Assembly: GCF_032051675.1 (NCBI RefSeq)
Contig: NZ_CP116968.1
Coordinates: 3,713,001 to 3,777,000 of the forward strand
DNA: 64,000 nt
Origin: Candidatus Nitrospira neomarina
Lineage (GTDB): Bacteria > Nitrospirota > Nitrospiria > Nitrospirales > UBA8639
Direction: 5' to 3'
The notes beneath the pieces are model-generated. The model worked only from the letters and a program-made list of their open reading frames with translations. It ran no database searches and was not told the DNA's origin. A program made the position numbers and the translations under genes. Positions 27,497 through 35,884 of this stretch are shown piece by piece. Position 1 is the first letter of the stretch. Every line of letters begins with the position of its first letter.

Positions 27497-29941
27497 ATGT
27501 CCGATGTTCGTGCGGGGAGTCGTCTCAAAAGGTGTCTAGCGTGGTGTCTACTTGGCAGTTGCCTCCTTTTTCTCCCGCCGGGGGCACAAGCCGCCACCAG
27601 TAATTCGGCCACTCTCCAATGGACTGCCAATCAAGAGGCCAATTTAGCGGGGTATCGGATCTATCGAGGAACCAACCCCGGGGTCTATGGGGTTCCCACG
27701 ACGGTCGGGAAGATCACGACCTATCAATATACCCAATTACTCACGGACAAAACGCACTATTTTACGGTTACCGCGTTCGATGCCTCGGGCAATGAAAGTC
27801 TTCCCTCTCCCGAGGTGAAAAAATATATCGCCCCGTCCTCCCCCTCTTCCGGTACTTCTAGTCCGCCGCCGTCCTCCTCACTCAGCATATCGAACCTGAC
27901 CGTTGCCAGTGGCGCAACGTATATGGTGTCCGCGGCCGGCCTCCAAGCCGGGGGAAGGGTATATCGCGATCGCGCCTATACATTTACCACGGTCCCTACG
28001 AGTGTGCAGGGCGCGGCCTATATCCAAACGGCCAATAATGATAAAGCGGCCACGACGACGGCCTTCCTGCGCTTTACGGTGAATCAACCGGTGTCTGTCA
28101 CGGTGGCCTATGACGTGCGCCTGACACCGAAACCGTCGTGGTTGAGCAGCTTTACCGATACGGGCAAGAATCTGGTGACCTCGGATACGACTCTCCGCCT
28201 CTATGCTCGGGCCTTTCCGGCCGGGACGATTACGCTCGGGGGCAACGCCAGCGGGGGGGACGGCAGCATGTATTCCGTCATCGTTCAACCAGCGGAGGGC
28301 CCCATTCCCGATATCACGCCTCCCACGGTCGCCCTGGTTGGCATCCAAAATGGGAAGTCCCTGAGTGGCACCGTTACTGTATCCGCCATCGCCACAGATA
28401 ATATTGGAGTGGTGGGTGTACAATTTCGACTTAATGGGAAAAATCTGGGGGTGGAAGATACGACACTCCCCTTTTCGCAAATATGGAACACGACTGGAGT
28501 GGCTCCCGGTCAATATACCTTGACCGCGATTGCCCGCGATGCGGCGGGCAATACCACAAGCTCAGCTCCGGTTACCGGAACCGTCGCCAATCCAATTACG
28601 CCACCAACACCTATTTCCACAAACAATCCAACTACAAGCCCATTAGCTATAACCAACCTGACCGTCGCTAGTGGGGCAGCGTATGGGGTGTCCGCCTCCG
28701 GCCTTCGCGCCGGAGGGACGGTGTATCGCGATCGCGCCTATACATTTACCACGGTTCCTACGAGTGTGCAGGGCGCGGCCTATATCCAAACGGCCAATAA
28801 TGATAAAGCGGCCACAACGGCGGCCTTCCTGCGCTTTACGGTAAATCAACCGGTGTCCGTCACGGTGGCCTATGACGTGCGGCTGACTCCGAAACCGTCG
28901 TGGTTGAGCAGCTTTACCGATACGGGCAAGAATCTGGTGACCTCAGATACGACCCTCCACCTCCATGCTCGAGCCTTTCCAGCCGGGACGATCACGCTCG
29001 GCGGCAATGCCGGCGGGGGGAGTGGCAGTATGTATTCCGTCATCGTTCAACCCTCAGCACCTGGTACCACCACTGTTGCCAATCCAACTACGTCTTCATT
29101 GACCATATCGAACCTGACCGTTGCCAGTGGCGCAGCGTATGGCGTGTCCGCCGCCGGCCTTCGCGCCGGGGGGACGGTGTACCGCGATCGCGCCTATACA
29201 TTTACCACGGTTCCCACGAGTGTGCAGGGTGCGGCCTATATCCAAACGGCCAATAATGATAAAGCGGCCACAACGGCGGCCTTCCTGCGCTTTACGGTGA
29301 ATCAACCGGTGTCCGTCACGGTCGCCTACGACGTGCGGCTGACTCCGAAACCGTCGTGGTTGAGCAGCTTTACCGATACGGGCAAGAATCTGGTGACCTC
29401 GGATACGACCCTTCACCTCTTTGCTCGGCCCTTTCCGGCTGGGACGATCACGCTCGGGGGCAATGCCAGTGGGAAGGGCGGCAGCATGTATTCCGTCATT
29501 GTTCAACCCTCGTTCCCGTTAACTATTTCCAACCTGATCGTTGCCAATGGGGCAGCGTATGGCGTGTCCGCCGCCGGCCTTCGCGCCGGGGGGACGGTGT
29601 ACCGCGATCGCGCCTATACATTTACCACGGTCCCTACGAGTGTGCAGGGTGCGGCCTATATCCAAACGGCCAATAATGATAAAGCGGCCACAACGGCGGC
29701 CTTCCTGCGCTTTACGGTGAATCAACCGGTGTCCGTCACGGTGGCCTATGACGTGCGGCTGACTCCGAAACCGTCGTGGTTGAGCGCCTTTACCGATACG
29801 GGCAAGAATCTGGTGACCTCGGATACGACTCTCCGCCTCTATGCTCGAGCCTTTCCCGCCGGGACGATCACGCTCGGCGGCAATGCCGGCGTGGGGAGCG
29901 GCAGTATGTATTCCGTCATCGTCCAACCTCTGGTCCAATGA
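27497..29941 (+). CDS. Secreted FN3/Ig-like protein with four near-identical ~130-residue repeats, under a c-di-GMP riboswitch
   Basis: 814 residues from the ATG after AAGGAGGT. Signal peptide LAWCLLGSCLLFLPPGAQA. An FN3 domain lies at about 35-112 (ATLQWTANQEANLAGYRIYR). Repeat 1 is at 129-268, a bacterial Ig-like domain at 270-365 (DITPPTVALVGIQNGKSLSG), and repeats 2-4 at about 382-518, 534-670 and 674-811. Each repeat runs from NLTVASGA through YTFTTVPTSVQGAAYIQT and PSWLSSFTDTGKNL to FPAGTITLGGN and MYSVIVQP. It looks like a beta-sandwich seen in secreted hydrolases or adhesins; I cannot name the family. No catalytic residues or LPxTG. The last residues LVQ and the stop run into an antiporter-gene fragment, so the original C-terminus may be lost. 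Confidence 0.9.
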   Translation: MSDVRAGSRLKRCLAWCLLGSCLLFLPPGAQAATSNSATLQWTANQEANLAGYRIYRGTNPGVYGVPTTVGKITTYQYTQLLTDKTHYFTVTAFDASGNESLPSPEVKKYIAPSSPSSGTSSPPPSSSLSISNLTVASGATYMVSAAGLQAGGRVYRDRAYTFTTVPTSVQGAAYIQTANNDKAATTTAFLRFTVNQPVSVTVAYDVRLTPKPSWLSSFTDTGKNLVTSDTTLRLYARAFPAGTITLGGNASGGDGSMYSVIVQPAEGPIPDITPPTVALVGIQNGKSLSGTVTVSAIATDNIGVVGVQFRLNGKNLGVEDTTLPFSQIWNTTGVAPGQYTLTAIARDAAGNTTSSAPVTGTVANPITPPTPISTNNPTTSPLAITNLTVASGAAYGVSASGLRAGGTVYRDRAYTFTTVPTSVQGAAYIQTANNDKAATTAAFLRFTVNQPVSVTVAYDVRLTPKPSWLSSFTDTGKNLVTSDTTLHLHARAFPAGTITLGGNAGGGSGSMYSVIVQPSAPGTTTVANPTTSSLTISNLTVASGAAYGVSAAGLRAGGTVYRDRAYTFTTVPTSVQGAAYIQTANNDKAATTAAFLRFTVNQPVSVTVAYDVRLTPKPSWLSSFTDTGKNLVTSDTTLHLFARPFPAGTITLGGNASGKGGSMYSVIVQPSFPLTISNLIVANGAAYGVSAAGLRAGGTVYRDRAYTFTTVPTSVQGAAYIQTANNDKAATTAAFLRFTVNQPVSVTVAYDVRLTPKPSWLSAFTDTGKNLVTSDTTLRLYARAFPAGTITLGGNAGVGSGSMYSVIVQPLVQ
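27882..29932 (+). repeat. Four coding repeats of ~380-420 bp with very high DNA identity
   Basis: Units begin near 27882, 28640, 29097 and 29517; a fifth lies in the next gene at 30920. Long stretches, for example the block encoding PTSVQGAAYIQTANNDKAAT, are almost identical in all five at synonymous sites too. This points to recent duplication or ongoing gene conversion. Units 1 and 2 are separated by an Ig-like domain; the others by short linkers. Confidence 0.88.
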
Positions 29942-30035
29942 TGTTGTGTTGGAAGAATTCGATTCATCAATTGAGCTTTGTGCCCCGATTGTCCGCACTT
30001 ATCCGAGGCCGAAGGCCATGATCCAAAATTTGAAT
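29936..30035 (+). pseudogene. Fragment of a TrkA-N/RCK domain from an antiporter gene
   Basis: Read from the base before the FN3 gene's stop, the sequence encodes NDVVLEEFDSSIELCAPIVR then TYPRPKAMIQNL. The intact antiporter upstream has NDVVPEEFETSIEIFALVLR then TYQTPKDRIQDKV. DNA similarity is strongest in the first 50 bases. There is no start and no continuation. It is a remnant of a second antiporter gene copy. The FN3 gene takes its TGA from it, out of frame. Confidence 0.75.
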
Positions 30036-30353
30036 CCGAGGTGGGTCCTGTGAAGGGGATGAGATGCCGTCTGGGTTTTCGTTGAAGGAATGCTTCGCCA
30101 ACGGATCTTTGCGTGTTCCAAACCAGAGGGCCTCGTCCAACAAAGTTCGAGCCTTCACGCCTTGCGCACGTCTCGAGGATGTGGACGAAGACCCGTCAAA
30201 CGGGCCGTGCAAGAACAATCATGATTGGACGGCAAGTGCCAGAAGAATTCTCCAACCTCCCCTGCCTGGGTCATGCCTAAAGGCTTTTGGGGATCCACCG
30301 ATAAAGCCCGTGATGTCAAGAAAGTCCGTGTCTTCTCACATTCAAGAGCGAGT

Positions 30354-30382
30354 TTGGATCATTCGAACGAAGATGGCATAAC
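30354..30382 (+). promoter_or_regulatory. Candidate sigma-70 promoter for the riboswitch RNA, copy 2
   Basis: Same TTGGAT, 17 bases, CATAAC arrangement as at 27316-27344, preserved by the duplication. Confidence 0.35.
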
Positions 30383-30400
30383 ACAGCGTAAACGAGTGGC

Positions 30401-30488
30401 CTCTTTCCGATAAAGGCAAACCCATTGTGAAGTGGGGACGCAAAGCCACGGGTCAGAATTTCTGATAGCCGGGTTACCGAAGAAAGGG
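30401..30488 (+). ncRNA. Cyclic-di-GMP-I (GEMM-I) riboswitch, copy 2
   Basis: Sequence identical by eye to the copy at 27363-27450, including P1 (CTCTTTC with GAAAGGG), the GTGA tetraloop of P2, GGGACGCAAAGCC and GGGTTACCG. The competing pairing to GAAGGAGG before the ATG at 30535 is also preserved. Both genes should therefore answer to the same ligand level. Confidence 0.93.
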
Positions 30489-30534
30489 AACGTGCGGGAC
30501 TGGGGCCTCTGTTTGTGTGCGAAGGAGGTATCCC

Positions 30535-32223
30535 ATGTCCGATGTTCGTGCGGGAAGTCGTCTCAAAAGGTGTCTAGCGTGGTGTCTACTTGGCAGTTGC
30601 CTTCTTTTTCTCCCGCCGGGGGCACAAGCCGCCACCAGTGATTCGGCCACTCTCCAATGGACCGCCAATCAAGAGGCCAATTTAGCGGGGTATCGGATCT
30701 ATCGAGGAACCAACCCCGGGGTCTATGGGGTTCCCACGACGGTCGGGAAGATCACGACCTATCAATATACCCAATTACTCACGGACAAAACGCACTATTT
30801 TACGGTTACCGCGTTCGATGCCTCGGGCAATGAAAGTCTTCCCTCTCCCGAGGTGAAAAAATATATCGCCCCGTCCTCCCCCTCTTCCGGTACTTCTAGT
30901 CCGCCGCCGTCCTCCTCACTCAGCATATCGAACCTGACCGTTGCCAGTGGCGCAACGTATATGGTGTCCGCGGCCGGCCTCCAAGCCGGGGGGACGGTGT
31001 ATCGCGACCGCGCCTACACATTTACCACGGTCCCTACGAGTGTGCAGGGCGCGGCCTATATCCAAACGGCCAATAATGATAAAGCGGCCACAACGGCGGC
31101 CTTCCTCCGCTTTACGGTGAATCAACCGGTGTCTGTCACGGTGGCCTATGACGTGCGGCTGACTCCGAAACCGTCGTGGTTGAGCAGCTTTACCGATACG
31201 GGCAAGAATCTGGTGACCTCGGATACGACTCTCCGCCTCTATGCTCGGGCCTTTCCGGCCGGGACGATCACGCTCGGGGGCAACGCCAGCGGGGGGGGCG
31301 GCAGCATGTATTCCGTCATCGTTCAACCAGCGGAGGGCCCCGCTCCCGATATCACGCCTCCCACTACTAATGTGCTTTGGCGCAATGCGAGTAGCGGTGA
31401 AGTCGCTGTTTGGCGGATGAATGGGCTGACTATTACATCGGTCGGTTTCCCTGGAAGTACTTCTACGGAATGGAAGATTAAGCAGGTGGGAGATATGAAT
31501 GGTGATGGTGAGGGCGACATCCTTTGGCAGAACACCATAAGTGGAATGGTGGGTATTTGGCTTATGAAGGAGGGGACCATACAATCGTTCGGCTTTCTTG
31601 GGGGTGTTTCAGCCGAATGGGTGGTTAAGGGGATCGGTGATATCAATGGGGATGGCAAAGGGGATGTGATCTGGCGCAATTCGGATAGTGGAATGGTGAC
31701 CGTCTGGTTTATGGATGGGCTGTCGATTCGCTCTGTGGGATTTCTTGGGGGCACTCCAACAGTGTGGAAAATAGAGCAAGTGGGTGATATCAATGGCGAT
31801 GGGAGGGCCGACCTTGTTTGGCAGAATCGGACGAATGGCACAGTGGCGGTCTGGTTAATGAATGGGTTGGCCATTACGTCGGTGGGATTTCCCGCAAGCA
31901 CTTCGCTGGAATGGGAAATTCAACTTCTCGGAGATGTCAATGGGGACAGTAAACGGGATGTGATCTGGCGCAATAAAAAAACTGGAATGGTGTCGGTGTG
32001 GCTGATGAACGGGGCGATGACACCCTTGACAGGTTTTATAGGAGGCATTCCCCTCGAATGGGAAATTAGGCAGGTGAGTGATGCGGATGGAGATGGTAAG
32101 GGAGATGTAATCTTACAAAATCGGACAAATGGCAAGGTGGCGGTGTGGCTGATGGATGGTTTGAAAATCGGTTCGGTGGGGTTTCCGGGCAGTACCCCGG
32201 TAAACTGGGAAATCCAAAAATAA
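30535..32223 (+). CDS. Secreted FN3 protein with FG-GAP/VCBS-like C-terminal repeats, under a c-di-GMP riboswitch
   Basis: 562 residues from the ATG after AAGGAGGT. Residues 1-276 match the previous gene: signal peptide, FN3 (35-112) and one beta-rich repeat (129-268). From about 278 to the end come six repeats of roughly 48 residues with the pattern VLWRN, SGEVAVWRMNGL, SVGFPGSTS, EWKIKQVGD. Calcium-type loops are DMNGDGEGD, DINGDGKGD, DINGDGRAD, DVNGDSKRD and DADGDGKGD. This is typical of FG-GAP/VCBS beta-propellers in adhesins and extracellular proteins. It ends cleanly with WEIQK and a stop. A small exported protein follows 76 bases later. Confidence 0.92.
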   Translation: MSDVRAGSRLKRCLAWCLLGSCLLFLPPGAQAATSDSATLQWTANQEANLAGYRIYRGTNPGVYGVPTTVGKITTYQYTQLLTDKTHYFTVTAFDASGNESLPSPEVKKYIAPSSPSSGTSSPPPSSSLSISNLTVASGATYMVSAAGLQAGGTVYRDRAYTFTTVPTSVQGAAYIQTANNDKAATTAAFLRFTVNQPVSVTVAYDVRLTPKPSWLSSFTDTGKNLVTSDTTLRLYARAFPAGTITLGGNASGGGGSMYSVIVQPAEGPAPDITPPTTNVLWRNASSGEVAVWRMNGLTITSVGFPGSTSTEWKIKQVGDMNGDGEGDILWQNTISGMVGIWLMKEGTIQSFGFLGGVSAEWVVKGIGDINGDGKGDVIWRNSDSGMVTVWFMDGLSIRSVGFLGGTPTVWKIEQVGDINGDGRADLVWQNRTNGTVAVWLMNGLAITSVGFPASTSLEWEIQLLGDVNGDSKRDVIWRNKKTGMVSVWLMNGAMTPLTGFIGGIPLEWEIRQVSDADGDGKGDVILQNRTNGKVAVWLMDGLKIGSVGFPGSTPVNWEIQK

Positions 32224-32299
32224 GATGAGTGGTTACAACATCTCAAATCGGGTCGGATTTCAAAAAGTGATTGGCCTGGGTTACGCGCAGGGATGAGCG

Positions 32300-33091
32300 A
32301 TGACATATCGGATTCAACGAAAGCTAAGGAGCGGACGCCACTTCATCATGGTGTGTGGCGGAGCACTCCTGGGCATCAGTCTATGCGGACTGCCGGATTG
32401 GGCGTTGGCCTTTGATCGGCAGATTCCGCTCCATGTCGATTCCGGACGATTGACCGGTCAGTTGCACCAGGTATCACTGCGCACAGTCCTTGCTCACTTG
32501 CATAAAGAATTGGGCCTGGATTATGTGGCACCGGATGCAGAATTGGAGAAAGTCATTTCTGTGAGGTTACAGAATGAACCTTTGCCCAGGGCACTCTCCA
32601 AGATCCTGGTTCAGTGGGACTATGCTTTTACATTGAATGCGGCTGGAAAAATCACCACACTCCATGTGATGGCTAAGGTGTCACCAGAAGTATCCCTATC
32701 AGATAAAAAAGTTAGAGGCCGGGGACGGGAACCTTCCGGGCAAAAGATTAGTGCAGTCCCAAAAAACGGGTTAGCAGGCCATGGTTTAGATAGGGAGCGT
32801 GAAAATCAGATGAATAAGAATGTGTCCAGATCTGAACGGCCATCTCATGGGAAGCGAAGGTCCGGTGGACAGTTGTTCGCCATAAGGAATGCTCCTATGG
32901 AGATTCGTCCACCTGCACATGGGGCATCCATGCCAATTTCCCCAGCCAATAGTAGAGACATGCCGATAACTCCGGCGGGAAGTAGTGAGCGCGCGATGAA
33001 GATCATTCCTCCGACGGCGTATCCTCCAATGAATATTCAACCCGTGTCGAAGCATAGGCAACAAGAAATGCTTCTTCCCCTGAGCCCATAA
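32300..33091 (+). CDS. Exported protein with an STN-like (secretin/TonB short N-terminal) domain and Pro-rich tail
   Basis: 263 residues. Signal peptide about 1-37 (IMVCGGALLGISLCGLPDWALA). Residues 40-125 (FDRQIPLHVDSGRLTGQLHQ, VISVRLQNEPLPRALSKIL, WDYAFTLNAAGKITTLHVM) have the beta-alpha-beta look of STN or secretin N-domains, which contact outer-membrane partners. The remaining 135 residues are Arg/Pro/Ser-rich with repeated MPI, MEI and MKI phrases and look disordered. Its closeness to the FG-GAP gene suggests a shared role in the envelope; that is inference. Confidence 0.75.
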   Translation: MTYRIQRKLRSGRHFIMVCGGALLGISLCGLPDWALAFDRQIPLHVDSGRLTGQLHQVSLRTVLAHLHKELGLDYVAPDAELEKVISVRLQNEPLPRALSKILVQWDYAFTLNAAGKITTLHVMAKVSPEVSLSDKKVRGRGREPSGQKISAVPKNGLAGHGLDRERENQMNKNVSRSERPSHGKRRSGGQLFAIRNAPMEIRPPAHGASMPISPANSRDMPITPAGSSERAMKIIPPTAYPPMNIQPVSKHRQQEMLLPLSP

Positions 33092-33600
33092 AGTCGAACC
33101 AATATCTCTCCCCTCCGTCTTGCCACTTATTGGCAGGACAGGCTCCTCTAAATTTTCAAGGAGGAAGAACAGAACTATTACGCAAGCGTATTTAGCAGTG
33201 AGCTTGGTATATTCAGGGAATGATTCTTACTAATTAGTGCGGACCTTTTCTGTTGAAAGATTCGTATGGCTAACGGCAGAGCCTGATTTCTGCTTATGCC
33301 ATGCCGACATTCTGACCTTGAGTAGGGGTCGTGTTGTTCTGGGTATACCCCATTTCCCTTTGCCTATTCTCCCCTTTTGAATGAAGTCTTTTTTCAGAGA
33401 AGTCTTAAAAATTCGGAAAATGGTCCGTTTACCTCCTTCTCAGTATTCTCAGGTTGTTCAATCAGGAGTAGTCCTGCTGGATGGGCCATTCTGAACACGC
33501 CATCTTTTGATTCTGCGTTGGATTTAAAATACGTTGTGCCTCTGCCACTGGAAAGTCATGGAAAAAGTTGTTTTGGAGGAAAGAGGGAGATTCTGAGCAC
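33092..33600. other. Intergenic region between two convergent genes
   Basis: No coding frame supported. The only structure noticed is a degenerate relative of the palindromic repeat (33398-33498). No clear terminator hairpin with a T-run was seen for either flanking gene. Confidence 0.4.
33398..33498. repeat. Possible degenerate copy of the palindromic intergenic repeat
   Basis: On the minus strand, GTTCAGAATGGCCCATCCAG (from about 33496) resembles the arm GTTCAAAAAAGCCCGTCCAG of the copy at 7148-7269. A weaker inverted counterpart (GGACCATTTTCCGAA) lies about 60 bases further. The GTAC-rich centre is decayed. Tentative. Confidence 0.3.
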
Positions 33601-35004
33601 TCACGGAATGATGCTCACGAGTAACATGGCAGATGTCTGGTTGGATTGTGTTTGAGAATAAGAGGTGTTCATTTGCTGGTTGTGTGCGATTTTGAGACTG
33701 AGGGTTTGTTGCCGATGGTTCAGATGCAAGTAGTCCCTAACGTCTTTTTTGAATAACAGCGAAATGTCATAGATTTGAGGGTTTGATGGGGTATTAGTGC
33801 GTTGCTTGAGAACATATTGTCCGAGAATGGAAACATGCAAGGAGTCATCTACAGCAAGATAGGCGTACCCGAGTTTAGCCGCAAGGGTGTCAGTACGAAG
33901 CGCATCAAATCGATTCAGGTCCCTGGCGAATTCAACTCCGGGATTAAACGTCGAAGTTGGGGAAACCCGGAAATTTGAGCCAAGCCTGGCAAAGAAGCGA
34001 TCGTTTACCATAGTCCCACGGGATTTGACTCGCCGAGTATATCCCCACTGGGGGGTGAGATCTACCGGTTCTAATAAATTCAAAGTGCCCCTCATCTTGG
34101 TTCCGATTTCTTCCTCTGATTCATTCTCCACAAAATCATTTTGAGACGTTTTATAGTATGAGGACCAATTGCCTTTACCCGCTCCGTATAGGAACGACAG
34201 ATTTGCCGAAATGGATTCTGTGGAAATGGCATCGGAGAGAGGCCCCTCGGGTCGAGTGAAGATGTCTGTCTGTTGCCGGGCATATCCAAGGGATAGGCTG
34301 GGCCAATTGGGAGCGGCCAAGAGCAATGAAAATTTTTGCTGGGTAGCGATGGTCTGGGCACGGGCAAGATCCCCTTCCACATTACTGGTGAACCGGCTGA
34401 GTTCAATCTTGGGAGTAACGAGGGGAAGATTCCATTCCCACATTAGTCCTCCTCCTACCCGATCATTGGGTGTCGTAAATGAAGTGTTTCCGGCTTCCAG
34501 CCCAGAGAAGCCATACTGGGCCTGGTACTTCATACTGGCTGTGGTCCCTTTAAGGACGATTTGAGCACCCATGCGGTTGGTCAAGGGCGTTGCGGAATTT
34601 TCCGTGACAAAGGGATCCCGATACACCATCTGGACTCCAGCGGACAGGGCTTCATGAAAAAGAGGAATGTCATTTGAAGCTTCATACAAACTGCTACCAC
34701 CTTGGCTCGCCAGAGAGGGCATATCTCGAGCGTTCTGAAGGTTGAAAGGTTCACGTTTTTGGTTAAAGTTGAAACGAGTGAGAGCATATTCATCCTTGGA
34801 TACAGTACAGGGCGTGCTTGGGGAGAAGAAGGGTGAGGAATGTCCCAAAGAGGAATAGATTGGAGAACTGCATCCTTTGGAAGATGAATCTGTTCGCACA
34901 CCTAGCCGATCAATGTGCGGGATCGTATCCGCAGAAAAGGCCGAGCCGCTTGGAAACGGGAGAAGTAGACTTCCCATTACTAACCAGAGAACAGTCCGCA
35001 CCAT
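33601..35004 (-). CDS. Putative outer-membrane beta-barrel protein
   Basis: 467 residues from the ATG at 35004, with GGGGGCAGG upstream. Signal peptide TVLWLVMGSLLLPFPSGSAFSA. From about residue 120 the sequence alternates polar and hydrophobic residues in strand-like stretches with aromatic girdles (MGAQIVLKGTTASMKYQAQY, FSLLLAAPNWPSLSLGYARQ, LGYAYLAVDDSLHVSILGQY), as in a 16- to 18-stranded barrel. The C-terminus is MLLVSIIP rather than a terminal Phe. No family recognised. It stands alone on the minus strand. Confidence 0.7.
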   Translation of the reverse strand: MVRTVLWLVMGSLLLPFPSGSAFSADTIPHIDRLGVRTDSSSKGCSSPIYSSLGHSSPFFSPSTPCTVSKDEYALTRFNFNQKREPFNLQNARDMPSLASQGGSSLYEASNDIPLFHEALSAGVQMVYRDPFVTENSATPLTNRMGAQIVLKGTTASMKYQAQYGFSGLEAGNTSFTTPNDRVGGGLMWEWNLPLVTPKIELSRFTSNVEGDLARAQTIATQQKFSLLLAAPNWPSLSLGYARQQTDIFTRPEGPLSDAISTESISANLSFLYGAGKGNWSSYYKTSQNDFVENESEEEIGTKMRGTLNLLEPVDLTPQWGYTRRVKSRGTMVNDRFFARLGSNFRVSPTSTFNPGVEFARDLNRFDALRTDTLAAKLGYAYLAVDDSLHVSILGQYVLKQRTNTPSNPQIYDISLLFKKDVRDYLHLNHRQQTLSLKIAHNQQMNTSYSQTQSNQTSAMLLVSIIP

Positions 35005-35884
35005 CACCTGCCCCCATCATTATGTTTTTTTCTCCTATCCTTATCGGTAAGCAACCCAGATGCCGTAGGGCAAAATGGGCAGAAATTTCCTCCAAAATTG
35101 TTGTTATTCGTCAGAAGATAAATAAAAGAGTTGATCTCATTACTAATATTTCAGATTGCAACAATTCTGGAGTTGGAAAATTTTTCCCAGGTGCGGGAAA
35201 CCTGAGTGAATCTGCGGGATTCCAGACACAGGTTCCCTGTGCTTTTATAACCACAAAGGAATTGTGGTGATACAGAAACGATATAAAGTAGAGGCAGATA
35301 GCGGACACCCCAAAAAATCGGTGAATCAGGTGTCTATCCCGCCTTTGCAAATCCTGAAATAATCGAAAATCTGTATCCAAAAGTCACAAAGGATGCCCAA
35401 AACGATATAATGTCGACCCCTGGTCATTCATTTTTTAACATTGGACAATCTGCGCAGCCGGATCTTTAAAAACCAATGGATTTGTATAATCCTAACGGGC
35501 AGACCATTCGATAGGGACAATTTCTTGGGGTCGTTGGGAGGAAAATTCGATAGATTAGAGATACAGGATTGGATTTGGCATCAGAGATGTGTTTGGCCTA
35601 AAGGTATTCCAATGCGTAAACACCGCTGCATGTTCAAAACGTTATGCCCCCAAAAAGGGATGTGGGAAGTAGTGAATACAGATGTTTGCTTTTTTCATCT
35701 CATCAAGTATTGGAGGAGTTTGGACATTCTGAAAAGTCTCGGAATTCAGAAAGAATCAGGTCCCGTAATGATATTCAGTTTCTTGAGACTAAGGAGTATG
35801 CTCACTTTGATGGGAAGATATCTATTTTTAACTCCTCAAAACCCGTGAGTTCTTAAACGAATGGGTGATAAAATGGAGGTATTG
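35005..35884. other. Intergenic region between divergent genes, possible decayed coding fragment
   Basis: It must hold promoters for the barrel gene and msrA. Frames in 35441-35856 on the plus strand read partly like protein (for example VLEEFGHSEKSRNSERIRSR in one frame) but switch frame, have no ribosome site and no recognised family. I treat it as non-coding or a decayed remnant. Confidence 0.35.

Larger units (their letters stand above)
27029..28326 (+). repeat. 1298-bp direct duplication, copy 1
   Basis: Identical in length and almost identical in sequence to 30067-31364, with a constant offset of 3038 bases and no indel that I could find. It spans leader, promoter, riboswitch, signal peptide, FN3 domain and the first beta-rich repeat of the gene. 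The left edge is CCGTCTGGG; the right edge is ATATCACGCCTCCCAC. Differences are scattered point changes, about 20 by eye. Confidence 0.92.
30067..31364 (+). repeat. 1298-bp direct duplication, copy 2
   Basis: Partner of 27029-28326. It keeps the promoter, riboswitch and Shine-Dalgarno unchanged as far as I can see. Immediately after it the coding sequence changes to FG-GAP-like repeats, whereas copy 1 continues into an Ig-like domain. Confidence 0.92.

Noticed and set aside
27882..29932. Regular repeats considered as a CRISPR array or other DNA-level array
   Set aside because: Units are about 400 bp, in one reading frame, and encode a folded domain; there are no short spacers. No CRISPR array was seen anywhere in the window.
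35441..35848. 135-codon frame upstream of msrA
   Set aside because: Non-ATG start, no ribosome site, and a competing frame over the same stretch looks equally protein-like. At most a decayed fragment.
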